Positions 29,763 to 38,538 of a stretch of DNA of 64,000 nt are shown in pieces. A program made the position numbers and the translations under genes. Source of the stretch: JAAOII01 sp965207945 (GTDB taxonomy: Bacteria > Pseudomonadota > Gammaproteobacteria > CBDBNL01 > JAAOII01); contig OZ242303.1 in the NCBI GenBank assembly GCA_965207945.1, positions 1,054,001 through 1,118,000 on the forward strand, given 5' to 3'. The notes beneath the pieces were generated by a model. It saw nothing but the letters and a program-made list of their open reading frames with translations. It did not search any database and was not told where the DNA came from. Numbering within the stretch: position 1 is the first letter of the stretch; each line of letters begins with the position of its first letter.

Positions 29763-31793
29763 TTAATCCTTACCGCCAACAAAAATTGTGCGGTTTTTAC
29801 ATTCACCAAGGCGGTCACGAAAAGCTGCCGCCTCTTCAAACTTCAATTCTTGAGCTGCCTGGCGCATCATTTTTTCCAGTTTTCTACTTTCTTTAACTAA
29901 TTCGGGGATAGTCATAACCGCAAGTTCGGCACTATAATCACTGTCATCTTCCATAATATTAATTCCTTGTCCCTTTTTCTTTTTACGCAAATAAAGAGCT
30001 CCTTCCATTATATCCGCAACTCCTTTCTCAATTTTATGAGGTGTAAAGCCATGTTCTTCATTGAACTTAATTTGCTTAATTCTTCTTCTATCTGTTTCAT
30101 CTGTCGCCCGCTGCATAGAACCAGTTATCTTATCCGCATACATAATTACCCTGCCCTTAATATTACGCGCCGCCCTTCCTATGGTTTGCACCAGAGCGGT
30201 CTCAGAGCGTAAAAAGCCCTCTTTATCTGCATCTAATATAGCAACTAATCCTACCTCTGGCATATCCAGCCCCTCACGTAAAAGATTAATCCCCACCAAA
30301 ACATCAAAGGTACCAAGACGTAAGTCCCTAATGATTTCTACTCTTTCAACTGTGTCAACATCCGAATGAATATAGCGAACCTTAATGCCATTATCATATA
30401 AATACTCGGTAAGATTTTCAGCAAATTTTTTGGTAAGAACAGTTACCAGCACTCTGATTCTCTCTTCTGTCATATCCTTAATCTCACTAAACAAATCTTC
30501 AACCTGAGTGCTGGCGGGACGTACAATTATTTGAGGGTCAAGTATTCCAGTAGGACGGACAACCTGTTCCACTAAACGGCGCGAGTGTTCGGCTTCATAA
30601 GTTGATGGGGTAGCTGAAACAAATATGGTCTGCAAATCTTGTTTTTCCCATTCATGGAACTGCAAAGGACGATTATCCAATGCCGAAGGAAGGCGAAAGC
30701 CATATTCCACCAGAGTTTGTTTACGCGATCTATCACCTTTAAACATCGCTCCTATCTGCGGCACCGTAACGTGCGACTCATCCACCACTAAAATAGCATT
30801 CTTGGGAATATAATCAAATAGAGTTGGCGGTGCTTCTCCTTCTTTACGTCTTGATAGATGGCGCGAATAGTTTTCAATGCCATTGCAATAACCCAATTCT
30901 TCTATCATTTCCAAATCATAGCGAGTGCGTTGTTCAAGCCGTTGTTCTTCCACCAGCTTATTGGTGCTCTTTAGATATTTTAATCTTTGTCCCAATTCAA
31001 CACGAATATCATCCACTGCCAACTTCAGCTTCTCCTTAGGCGTTACATAATGGGACTTAGGATATATGGTATAGCGAGGAATATCCCCTATCAACTCACC
31101 AGTCAAAGGGTCAAACAAAGTTAATTTTTTTACCACATCATCCGATAATTCCAGCCGTAATGCATCGGTCTCCGACTCAGCTGGATGAATATCAATTATC
31201 TCTCCACGAACTCTATAGGTTGCGCGACTAAAATCCACATCATTACGTGTGTATTGCATTTCAGCAAGACGCCGCAGAACATCACGTTGTTCCTGCTCCT
31301 CTCCGCGACTTAAGTGCAGCACCATATTCAAATACGACTCTGGAGCACCAAGACCATAAATTGAAGAAACAGTCGCCACTATAACAAAAGCATCTTCCCG
31401 TTCAAGCAATGACTTAGTGCATGAAAGACGCATTTGCTCAATATGTTCGTTGATAGATGAATCCTTGTCTATGTACGTATCCGATGACGGCACATAAGCT
31501 TCGGGCTGATAATAATCATAATATGAGACAAAGTATTCTACTGCTGACTCGGGGAAAAATTGTCTAAATTCGCCATAAAGTTGAGCTGCCAGAGTTTTGT
31601 TGTGCGCCATTACAATAGCTGGACGTTGGGTTTTTTGAATAACTTGAGCAATGGTATAGGTTTTCCCCGAACCAGTAACTCCCAATAGAGTTTGGTGAGA
31701 TAATCCTTGCTGCAAGCCCTCTGCAAGGGACTCAATAGCGGCTGGCTGGTCACCCGCCGGCTTAAAAGGCGTCTTAATAGTAAATGAAGCCAT
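29763..31793 (-). CDS. uvrB: Excinuclease ABC subunit B
   Basis: The 676-residue helicase-like subunit verifies damage and hands DNA to UvrC. Visible are Walker A GVTGSGKTYT (about 40), the beta-hairpin YYDYYQPEAYVP, the DESH box VVDESHVTVPQ, helicase motif QTIGRAARN and the C-terminal UVR domain (MMRQAAQELKFEEAAAFRDRLGE) that contacts UvrC. Length is normal. A LexA-like half-site sits 10 bases before the start. uvrC is 4 kb away in the same direction. Confidence 0.97.
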   Translation of the reverse strand: MASFTIKTPFKPAGDQPAAIESLAEGLQQGLSHQTLLGVTGSGKTYTIAQVIQKTQRPAIVMAHNKTLAAQLYGEFRQFFPESAVEYFVSYYDYYQPEAYVPSSDTYIDKDSSINEHIEQMRLSCTKSLLEREDAFVIVATVSSIYGLGAPESYLNMVLHLSRGEEQEQRDVLRRLAEMQYTRNDVDFSRATYRVRGEIIDIHPAESETDALRLELSDDVVKKLTLFDPLTGELIGDIPRYTIYPKSHYVTPKEKLKLAVDDIRVELGQRLKYLKSTNKLVEEQRLEQRTRYDLEMIEELGYCNGIENYSRHLSRRKEGEAPPTLFDYIPKNAILVVDESHVTVPQIGAMFKGDRSRKQTLVEYGFRLPSALDNRPLQFHEWEKQDLQTIFVSATPSTYEAEHSRRLVEQVVRPTGILDPQIIVRPASTQVEDLFSEIKDMTEERIRVLVTVLTKKFAENLTEYLYDNGIKVRYIHSDVDTVERVEIIRDLRLGTFDVLVGINLLREGLDMPEVGLVAILDADKEGFLRSETALVQTIGRAARNIKGRVIMYADKITGSMQRATDETDRRRIKQIKFNEEHGFTPHKIEKGVADIMEGALYLRKKKKGQGINIMEDDSDYSAELAVMTIPELVKESRKLEKMMRQAAQELKFEEAAAFRDRLGECKNRTIFVGGKD

Positions 31794-31802
31794 AATTATA
31801 TA

Positions 31803-31820
31803 TACTGTATATTATAGGTA
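31803..31820. promoter_or_regulatory. Possible LexA-like operator half-site before uvrB
   Basis: TACTGTATAT is identical to the left half of the enterobacterial SOS-box consensus, but the right half (TATAGGTA) is poor. It ends 10 bases upstream of the uvrB ATG, where SOS control would make sense. In such AT-rich DNA a chance match is quite possible. Confidence 0.25.
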
Positions 31821-31869
31821 ATCCGCAATAGATTTCCAACTTGCTTACACAAATACATTGCCATAGCCA

Positions 31870-33129
31870 CTAACAGTATTTCTCTTGCTTTGGCTTTTCA
31901 CCCTGCTTTTCACCCGGTTTTTCACATAGTCCAACCCCTGAGTTCAAATCTTGTTCCAACCTAACCTCCATTGTATTTATGATACGTTCCAATGACTCTG
32001 AATCCCTAAAGCCAGTAGATGACTTTAATAACACACGTAGTTCATCTGCCAGTTCATCATCGCCCTCCCGCCAATATCCCATAGCTGCCATACGCCCGAG
32101 ATCCACTCCCGAAGGGGGAGAATAATAATCATAGCCCATAGGACCATCCCTGCCTATGTATATACCTCCTAATAAAGGTTTAGGTGGTGCCAACAATCCC
32201 GAGTATGATGCTAAAGGATGATTTGGTTCAATATAAACCAATCTAGTTTCAACTGGCACGCCACCAGCATTTACACCCGCCACCTCATCAATACCAGAAT
32301 AGCTTGGCTTATTTTTACCATTGATTAGATATGGTAAATTATTATAAAAAGTTACCACACGATATTTCTGCCTCTCAGAAGTGCCATTATCTAAATATAA
32401 TTCATTACTCCGCAACGCCGCCGCTATAGTAATTCGCTGGTTAGAATTAAAGTCCCTTCCCGCTATATAGGTCCGAACATAGTTATGCTGATTTATTGCA
32501 ACCAATCTCTGTCTTCCTTGATTATCAATTGCTATGATCACCGCAGTATGAACATCTAACCTATGCCATTTATTGGCGTCCGCCCTTAGGGCGCGAACGC
32601 CAGCCCTTGCATTGCGACTAAGTTCATTAGCTAACCCACTCCAGTCAAACATCAAGTTATACTTTAGATATAGCCAATCTTCTACTTTGCCTAGTTCGCC
32701 AGGTGCAGAAGAAACAAACGACTGTACATACCAAGGATATGGCGATTTAGAAACAACATTTTCACGTGCTGGCACAATATATGTTGAACATTGAGTGGCA
32801 TAATCAAGTCCACTCAAACGACTAATCGCGACATTCTTTTCTCTATCCCCTTTTTTGTCACCTGCAGCGAACACCAATTCCGCATTCTCAAAATAGTCAT
32901 CAAATGAGATAGGGGTATTCCCCGCGGGATGAATAACTAATTTGGGCTCATATTTTTCTGTAAGTAATCTTGCTCGTTCAGATAGCGGATATACTCTATG
33001 TTTATTAAAGTAATCAGCCCGCGCTGGTTCAACCCAATCTGTAAAAGAAGAACATAACTTAGAGTTGTAAGAGCATCCCGCCAATATCCCATAAATAAGC
33101 AACACACCACAACGGAATAATTTATTCAT
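31870..33129 (-). CDS. Lipoprotein of unknown function
   Basis: The 419-residue product begins MNKLFRCGVLLIYGILAGC, a lipoprotein signal with the lipid-bearing Cys at residue 19. I do not recognise the family. Recognisable segments include WHRLDVHTAVIIAIDNQG near the middle and GPMGYDYYSPPSGVDLGRM near residue 340. The C-terminus is a charged run of EKPGEKQGEKPKQEK closed by YC, encoded by repeated TTTTCACCC-like DNA, and looks like a recent slippage expansion. An MltA assignment was considered, but I see no 3D-domain pattern. It stands alone between uvrB and the polysaccharide locus and diverges from the latter. Confidence 0.6.
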   Translation of the reverse strand: MNKLFRCGVLLIYGILAGCSYNSKLCSSFTDWVEPARADYFNKHRVYPLSERARLLTEKYEPKLVIHPAGNTPISFDDYFENAELVFAAGDKKGDREKNVAISRLSGLDYATQCSTYIVPARENVVSKSPYPWYVQSFVSSAPGELGKVEDWLYLKYNLMFDWSGLANELSRNARAGVRALRADANKWHRLDVHTAVIIAIDNQGRQRLVAINQHNYVRTYIAGRDFNSNQRITIAAALRSNELYLDNGTSERQKYRVVTFYNNLPYLINGKNKPSYSGIDEVAGVNAGGVPVETRLVYIEPNHPLASYSGLLAPPKPLLGGIYIGRDGPMGYDYYSPPSGVDLGRMAAMGYWREGDDELADELRVLLKSSTGFRDSESLERIINTMEVRLEQDLNSGVGLCEKPGEKQGEKPKQEKYC

Positions 33130-33281
33130 TACGTGCTATTTTATCACATACCTCCGCCAGAACTCGTAGGTATAAGGTTCCATATCACTTGGAACTCAAA
33201 TTTTTTCATGAAAATTATTATCGCTGCTTTCTTAGCGTATAATAAGTTATTTTATAGAACAACACAATTTTAAACTGACAA

Positions 33282-34481
33282 ATGAATCAATATATTAGAG
33301 TCCCTTATGGCTGCACCGTTCATGGACAAGAGGAAATTAACGCGGTTGTTGAAGTCCTAAAGACCTCAACACAAATGGGCAAAAATGTGGCGGAATTGGA
33401 GAGTAGAATAGCAAAAGATTTTGACAAGCCCTACGGCATAATGGTAAATTCAGGTTCCTCGGCGCTTTACTTGGCAGTAGAAACGTTAAATTTACCTCAT
33501 CAAAGTGAAATAATTACTCCTGCATTAACCTTTGCTACAACCGTGGCGTCTATTGTTAAAAATGGACATATACCTTCATTTGTTGATGTCAAACCTGGAA
33601 CCTACTGCATAGATGTTGATAAAATTGAACAAATGATTACCGATAAAACAGCGGCAGTTTCCATACCAAATCTACTTGGTAATATAAGTCAATGGGATAG
33701 GATTAAAGAAATATGTGATAAACATAAATTGAAGATAATTGAAGATTCCGCAGATACTCTTGGAGCTAAACTCAATGGCAAATCTAGCGGATTTTGTTCG
33801 GACATTAGCATTACCAGTTTCTACGGTTCTCATGTTATAAATGGTGCTGGCAATGGAGGCATGCTTTGTGTATCAACACAAGAACAAAATGATAAAGCTC
33901 GCTTATTAAGATCCTGGGGACGTAGTTCTTCCTTACATAATGATGCAGAGTCAATTGAAAGCCGACTTAATGTAGATGTTGATGGTATAGAATATGACGC
34001 AAAATTTGTTTTTGAAAGCATAGGATACCAGCTTGAACCATCAGAGATGAGTGCCGCATTTGCTTTGGAACAATACAAAAAATTGTCAAAAAATATTGAA
34101 CTAAGAAGGAAACATTTTCAAGAGCAATTATCTTTTTTTTCTAATTACAAGGATTGGTTTGTTTTACCTCAGGAAACCGAGGGTAGCTATACTGGTTGGT
34201 TGGCATTTCCATTAACTGTCAAGGAAAACGCTCCATTTAGCAGAAAAGAAATGCAGATATTCTTGGAAAAACGCAATATACAAACCCGAACAGTTATGAC
34301 GGGGAATATTATGAGGCAACCTGGCTTTAGAAATATAGTCAAGAAAACTACGGCGGAAGGATATAAGGTTGCGGATCAAGTAATGATAGGAGGAATACTA
34401 CTAGCTTGTCATCATGGGCTGACAGATGAGATGCTGGAGCATGTTTATGATAGCTGTCGTGCTTTTTTTAATTCTTATTAG
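33282..34481 (+). CDS. RfbH/E1-like PLP-dependent sugar 3-dehydrase (DegT family)
   Basis: The 399-residue protein belongs to the DegT/DnrJ/EryC1/StrS fold-type I group. At the position of the PLP-binding lysine it has His184 (SFYGSHVINGAGNGGM), as in CDP-4-keto-6-deoxyglucose-3-dehydrase (E1, RfbH) and ColD, which remove the 3-hydroxyl instead of transaminating. The C-terminal TGNIMRQPGF and WLAFPLT segments also resemble E1. The four cysteines that hold the E1 [2Fe-2S] cluster, expected just after SWGR, are missing. It could therefore work by a ColD-like mechanism or on another nucleotide sugar. It starts the polysaccharide locus, with rfbF- and rfbG-like genes downstream. The precise product is inferred. 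Confidence 0.72.
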   Translation: MNQYIRVPYGCTVHGQEEINAVVEVLKTSTQMGKNVAELESRIAKDFDKPYGIMVNSGSSALYLAVETLNLPHQSEIITPALTFATTVASIVKNGHIPSFVDVKPGTYCIDVDKIEQMITDKTAAVSIPNLLGNISQWDRIKEICDKHKLKIIEDSADTLGAKLNGKSSGFCSDISITSFYGSHVINGAGNGGMLCVSTQEQNDKARLLRSWGRSSSLHNDAESIESRLNVDVDGIEYDAKFVFESIGYQLEPSEMSAAFALEQYKKLSKNIELRRKHFQEQLSFFSNYKDWFVLPQETEGSYTGWLAFPLTVKENAPFSRKEMQIFLEKRNIQTRTVMTGNIMRQPGFRNIVKKTTAEGYKVADQVMIGGILLACHHGLTDEMLEHVYDSCRAFFNSY

Positions 34482-34723
34482 TTAGACCTATAAGAACTAT
34501 GCAAACTGCGGAGATTAACCACTTGGGCATAAACGGCTATTCAATCTGCGCTGTAGCATATAAAGCAACTTCAGGCATCTTCAATTTATTCTCCACAACA
34601 TGACTAATGGATACACTGGCAAAACTGTAGCATCAAATGGTAGTCATACAAACCCATAATATCAGGAAGAGATTCATCTCATCCAAGTATGGCAGAATTT
34701 CAGAAAAATAATTCTTTTATTAA

Positions 34724-35608
34724 ATGAAAATTCTAATTACTGGAAGTACTGGCTACACTGGCTTTTGCCTTAGTAAATTCTGGAGCAACAAAGGTTATGA
34801 AATACATCATATTGTTCGTCCTCAATCAAATATAAAAAATTTACAGAAAAATCATCCACAAAAACATATCCATACGCATAGTGGAAAACAAACTACTATA
34901 AATAACATAATAGCACAAGTTGAACCAGACATAGTTGTTCATTTAGCTTCTTTAATTATTAGACAACATAAAAGCCAAGACGTAGAGAAGCTTATTAATT
35001 CAAATATTATTTTCGGGAGTCAGTTGCTTGAAGCAATGGCTCATAATAATATTAAAAAATTTATAAATACTGGAACAATTTGGCAATGCGCTAATAGCCA
35101 AAAATATAATCCCCTTAATCTATATGCCGCAACAAAACAGGCATTCGAAGATATTATTGATTATTATGTCCAGCATCAAAACATCAATGCCGTAACTCTG
35201 CGGCTAAGTGATACTTATGGAAGAAATGACCCGCGTCCCAAAATATTTAATCTTTTGTTGGATCTGGGGAAAAGTGGCGCATCCCTGGATATGACTGCGG
35301 GAGAGCAATTACTTTCCCTAGTACATATTGATGATGTCATATCAGCATACAATTGCACACTTAAAGAAATTAGCAAATCAGCAAAAAAAACAATGCATAA
35401 AAAGTATCTAATTGCCGCCAAACAAACAATCTCCTTAAGAGAACTGGTTAGTTTATTTCAAGAAATCCAAGGAGTGGATATTAATATTAATTGGGGAAAA
35501 GTTCCTTATGATGGACTACAAATGATGGAAGAATGGAAGACATTGCCTTCTCCTCCCGCATGGCATCCTGCTATTAGCATTGAACAAGGCATTAAAGAGT
35601 TAATTTAA
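34724..35608 (+). CDS. NAD-dependent sugar epimerase/reductase, abequose/paratose synthase-like
   Basis: This 294-residue extended SDR has the N-terminal Rossmann motif GSTGYTG (7-13), the VHLAS strand, a Thr in TGTIWQ and the catalytic pair Tyr/Lys in LYAATKQ. Size and context next to an RfbH-like dehydrase suggest reduction of a CDP-4-keto-3,6-dideoxyhexose, as in RfbJ (abequose) or paratose synthase; this is inference. A decayed paralogue sits at 40060-40747, about three quarters identical. It converges with the SDR gene at 35618 across nine bases. Confidence 0.65.
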   Translation: MKILITGSTGYTGFCLSKFWSNKGYEIHHIVRPQSNIKNLQKNHPQKHIHTHSGKQTTINNIIAQVEPDIVVHLASLIIRQHKSQDVEKLINSNIIFGSQLLEAMAHNNIKKFINTGTIWQCANSQKYNPLNLYAATKQAFEDIIDYYVQHQNINAVTLRLSDTYGRNDPRPKIFNLLLDLGKSGASLDMTAGEQLLSLVHIDDVISAYNCTLKEISKSAKKTMHKKYLIAAKQTISLRELVSLFQEIQGVDININWGKVPYDGLQMMEEWKTLPSPPAWHPAISIEQGIKELI

Positions 35609-35617
35609 CAAAATAGA

Positions 35618-36640
35618 TCATAGTTTCCAAAAGAAGTTGCTGTCTAGTTTTTGATTCTTTATTAAATATTCCAAACATTTCAATCTGGTGTGATATCGGG
35701 AATTAAAGGTATCTGCAGATAAATTAATCTCGCTAAATAAATCATACAGCTCCCTTACCCCCTTTTCAATATCCCATATAAACTGGAAGTTATCAAGTAT
35801 ACTTGCCAATTTATCACAAGAAACTTGATAGCTGCGATTATCTGGGTCTTTAGCACCAAAACTTATTTCGCATTCGCTAAATACTGAACCTATTGCATGA
35901 GCCACATCTTTAATTTGATAATTATGTTCCGACTTGCCAAGATTAAACACCTGATTATGAATCTTATTACGTTCAATAGATAAAAGTTCAATAATAACTC
36001 TACAAAGGTCTTCAACATGAATAAAGGGACGCCATGGACTGCCGTCACTGGTTAGCTTTATTTCTTTGCTCGTCCAAGCCAAACCGCATAGGTTATTAAT
36101 TGCCGTATCAAACCTTAACTGAGGCGATGCTCCATATACAGTGGCAGAACGGAGGAATGTTGGGGAAAAATCATCATCCGCTAATTTATTTAATTCTTTT
36201 TCCACTAGTGCTTTACATTCCGCATAAACAGTTTGTGGACTAATCGGCGATAGCTCATCAACTATTCCTTCTGCAATCCCATAAACACTACAAGAAGATA
36301 TATAAATAAATCTTTTAATCCCGCTTGCTTTGGCTAACTTTGCCAGATGGCAAGCACCTTCATGGTTTATCTTGTATGTAATCTGAGGAGCTAATTGCCC
36401 CAACGGGTCATTTGATAATTCGGCAAGATGCACAATAGCATCAAATCCCACTAATTCTTCTTTTTTAATATTACGGATATCTTGCTTAATATAATTGATG
36501 CTGGCAAGGTTTTCATTGTACAACCCTCCTCCTTCATAGAGACCGGTATCAAGACCTGTCACTTCATAGTCATTATTCAGCACCAGCGGAACTAGTACAG
36601 AACCAATATAGCCGCGATTGCCAGTAACCAACACTCTCAT
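35618..36640 (-). CDS. NAD-dependent epimerase/dehydratase (SDR), copy A
   Basis: The 340-residue extended SDR has GNRGYIGS (7-14) for NAD, HLAELSNDPLG, a Ser in ISSCSVYG and the Tyr/Lys pair in VYAECKALVEKEL. Its SPWRPFIHVEDLCR segment is common to nucleotide-sugar epimerases found beside rfbF in many polysaccharide loci; their exact substrates are mostly unknown. It is transcribed after rfbF (12-base gap). Copy B at 42961-43983 differs at about six residues, including Ala/Val in VAHAIG and changes near the C-terminus. Confidence 0.78.
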   Translation of the reverse strand: MRVLVTGNRGYIGSVLVPLVLNNDYEVTGLDTGLYEGGGLYNENLASINYIKQDIRNIKKEELVGFDAIVHLAELSNDPLGQLAPQITYKINHEGACHLAKLAKASGIKRFIYISSCSVYGIAEGIVDELSPISPQTVYAECKALVEKELNKLADDDFSPTFLRSATVYGASPQLRFDTAINNLCGLAWTSKEIKLTSDGSPWRPFIHVEDLCRVIIELLSIERNKIHNQVFNLGKSEHNYQIKDVAHAIGSVFSECEISFGAKDPDNRSYQVSCDKLASILDNFQFIWDIEKGVRELYDLFSEINLSADTFNSRYHTRLKCLEYLIKNQKLDSNFFWKL

Positions 36641-36652
36641 AATTTAATATTA

Positions 36653-37429
36653 TTATTTAAATACTTTCCAAGGGACATTGCCACTATTCCATATTTGGTT
36701 CAAATAATGCTTATCTCTTAAAGTGTCCATACACTGCCAAAATCCATTATGCCGATAAGCACTGAGTTCTCCATCCTGTGCTAGCTTAGCTAATGACTCT
36801 TTCTCCCATATAGTGGCATCATTATCAATATAGTTCAGCACTTTGGGTGATAGCACAAAGTATCCTCCATTTACATAATTCTTGCCCTCATCCGGTTTTT
36901 CTTTAAATTTAGTGATCTTATTGTCTTCCTTAATTTCTAACACACCAAATCTCTCTGGCGGAGAAATAGCGGTAAGTGTGGCAAGAGTGCCTTGATTAAA
37001 ATGAAACTTTATTAAATCATTTATATTCACATCACATAAACCATCGCCATAAGTAAGGCAAAAAGCTTCTTCATCTTGAATATGTTGTTTAATTCTCTTA
37101 ATTCTTCCTCCTGTCATAGAGTCCGCCCCCGTATCAATCAAAGATATTTGCCATGGCTCTGCTCTATCATAATGAAAAGTAACCTTTTCATCTTGAGTAT
37201 TAATAGTGATATCACCAACCTTAGATTTATAGTTGAGAAAGTATTCCTTTATGATTTCACTTTTGTAACCCAAACAAATAATGAAATCGTTAATCCCATA
37301 ATGTGAATAAATTTTCATAATATGCCAGAGTATAGGTCTATTGCCTATCTCAACTATTGGTTTTGGAATAACCGATGTCTCTTCGCTTATACGCGTGCCG
37401 AACCCCCCTGCCAAAATTACTGCTTTCAT
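36653..37429 (-). CDS. rfbF: Glucose-1-phosphate cytidylyltransferase, copy A
   Basis: The 258-residue nucleotidyltransferase makes CDP-glucose from CTP and glucose 1-phosphate, the entry step to 3,6-dideoxyhexoses. The N-terminal AVILAGGFGTRISEETSVIP with KPIVEIG, the TYGDGLCDV metal-binding stretch and VNGGYFVL fit RfbF. Length matches the family. The start lies one base after the stop of the upstream glycosyltransferase. The protein is identical to copy B at 43996-44772. This copy is associated with a complete downstream SDR and an intact upstream glycosyltransferase. Confidence 0.93.
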   Translation of the reverse strand: MKAVILAGGFGTRISEETSVIPKPIVEIGNRPILWHIMKIYSHYGINDFIICLGYKSEIIKEYFLNYKSKVGDITINTQDEKVTFHYDRAEPWQISLIDTGADSMTGGRIKRIKQHIQDEEAFCLTYGDGLCDVNINDLIKFHFNQGTLATLTAISPPERFGVLEIKEDNKITKFKEKPDEGKNYVNGGYFVLSPKVLNYIDNDATIWEKESLAKLAQDGELSAYRHNGFWQCMDTLRDKHYLNQIWNSGNVPWKVFK

Positions 37430-37430
37430 T

Positions 37431-38390
37431 TTAGGTTCTTCTTTTTGATAAAAATAGTAATCTAAAAATTTTATAAATATAATGAGGACATTTTTCTTTT
37501 ATCCTTTCTTCCCATTCTTGCATAAACCTATTACTAACTCCAGAATATCCGTAAAAGTCATTAATGGATGCTATTGATAAAATCAATTTACAAAATCTCA
37601 GCGATTCTCTAACAGTTAAGCAGTCATACTCATACGGAAAAGAAAAAACATCAAGTGTCTTTTTATCTGTTTTGATGCCAAATTTATTAAGATGCAAACT
37701 AACTATATTACAGTGCTCTTGAGATGTCTCTTTCTCTAAAGTTATAGTGATCTGTTTATCATGTGTTCTCCAACCAGATAGAGTATCAGGATGAATCGCT
37801 AACTCCGTAATACCTGCAGCATCAACAAAAAATTGAAAATCAGCAGCAGCTATTAAATGAGGATTTATTCTTAATCCATGCGTATGAACTAACGAACTTC
37901 TTAACATAGTAGATGGAATAAACATAACTGTCCTAGATAACAAAAAAGATTTAATGTAGTGATCATTAGGTTCATCATCAAGTGCACCAGGTGCTTTTTT
38001 TGCACCAAACATATAGTATTTCGTAGATAATAAACCCACATTTGGATGATTATCAAGATATTCAACCTGTTTAGCTAACCTCTCTGGCATATAAATATCA
38101 TCGCCATAGGCAAAAGCTAAATATTCTCCCTTGGCTTCTTCAAGTAATTGCTGTTGAACTGCGCCATAAGATATAATTTTAGTATTGTTAATTACCCTTA
38201 TTCTTGTATCTAATTTAGCATAATGTCTAATAATATCAATACAATTATCAGGGGAAGCATTATTAATAATTATAAATTCATAATCATTAAATGTTTGATT
38301 GAGAATACTTTCAATTGCTTCACCTAAGTACTCAGCACAATTATATGCCGACATTAAAACACTTACCTTAGGATTGCTGCTCTGCTTCAT
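37431..38390 (-). CDS. Family 2 glycosyltransferase, copy A
   Basis: The 319-residue GT-A type enzyme probably adds a sugar to a lipid-linked glycan on the cytoplasmic face. It has VSVLMSAYNCAEYLGEAIES at the N-terminus, the NNASPD acceptor/donor segment and the metal-binding YGDDIYMPERLAKQV. I chose MKQSSNPK (38390) rather than the ATG six codons upstream, because the paralogue at 41856 begins at the same sequence. It is first in a compact glycosyltransferase-rfbF-SDR set. Donor and acceptor cannot be read from sequence. Confidence 0.82.
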   Translation of the reverse strand: MKQSSNPKVSVLMSAYNCAEYLGEAIESILNQTFNDYEFIIINNASPDNCIDIIRHYAKLDTRIRVINNTKIISYGAVQQQLLEEAKGEYLAFAYGDDIYMPERLAKQVEYLDNHPNVGLLSTKYYMFGAKKAPGALDDEPNDHYIKSFLLSRTVMFIPSTMLRSSLVHTHGLRINPHLIAAADFQFFVDAAGITELAIHPDTLSGWRTHDKQITITLEKETSQEHCNIVSLHLNKFGIKTDKKTLDVFSFPYEYDCLTVRESLRFCKLILSIASINDFYGYSGVSNRFMQEWEERIKEKCPHYIYKIFRLLFLSKRRT

Positions 38391-38538
38391 GCTGTGATTA
38401 TACATCATATATATGGCTACGCTTGCCTCTCAGAGGTATGTCTTTGAACATTGCATAAGCTCATATACATATTGGACTCTGAGTGTATGCAGGAGGAGGA
38501 GGAGGAAGAAGCAAACAAATTCTATTATAATAACTGCT

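Larger units (their letters stand above)
35605..37443. repeat. Duplicated SDR-rfbF block, copy A
   Basis: This block matches 42948-44786 at a constant offset of 7343 bases. RfbF is identical in protein and the SDR differs at only about six residues. The match starts before the SDR stop and ends 13 bases into the 3' end of the glycosyltransferase gene, so the breakpoints do not follow gene ends. Confidence 0.93.

Noticed and set aside
31870..33129. Membrane-bound lytic transglycosylase A
   Set aside because: The lipoprotein signal and length would fit, but I could not see the MltA core or the Asp-rich 3D domain.
34482..34723. A gene or remnant in the 242-base gap
   Set aside because: A minus-strand stretch reads for about 26 codons (through MPEVALYATAQIE) before a stop, but I do not recognise it and cannot separate it from chance.
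38413..38538. N-terminal extension of MFS copy A
   Set aside because: The upstream bases differ from copy B, which has another extension; the shared ATG at 38539/46128 is the credible start.
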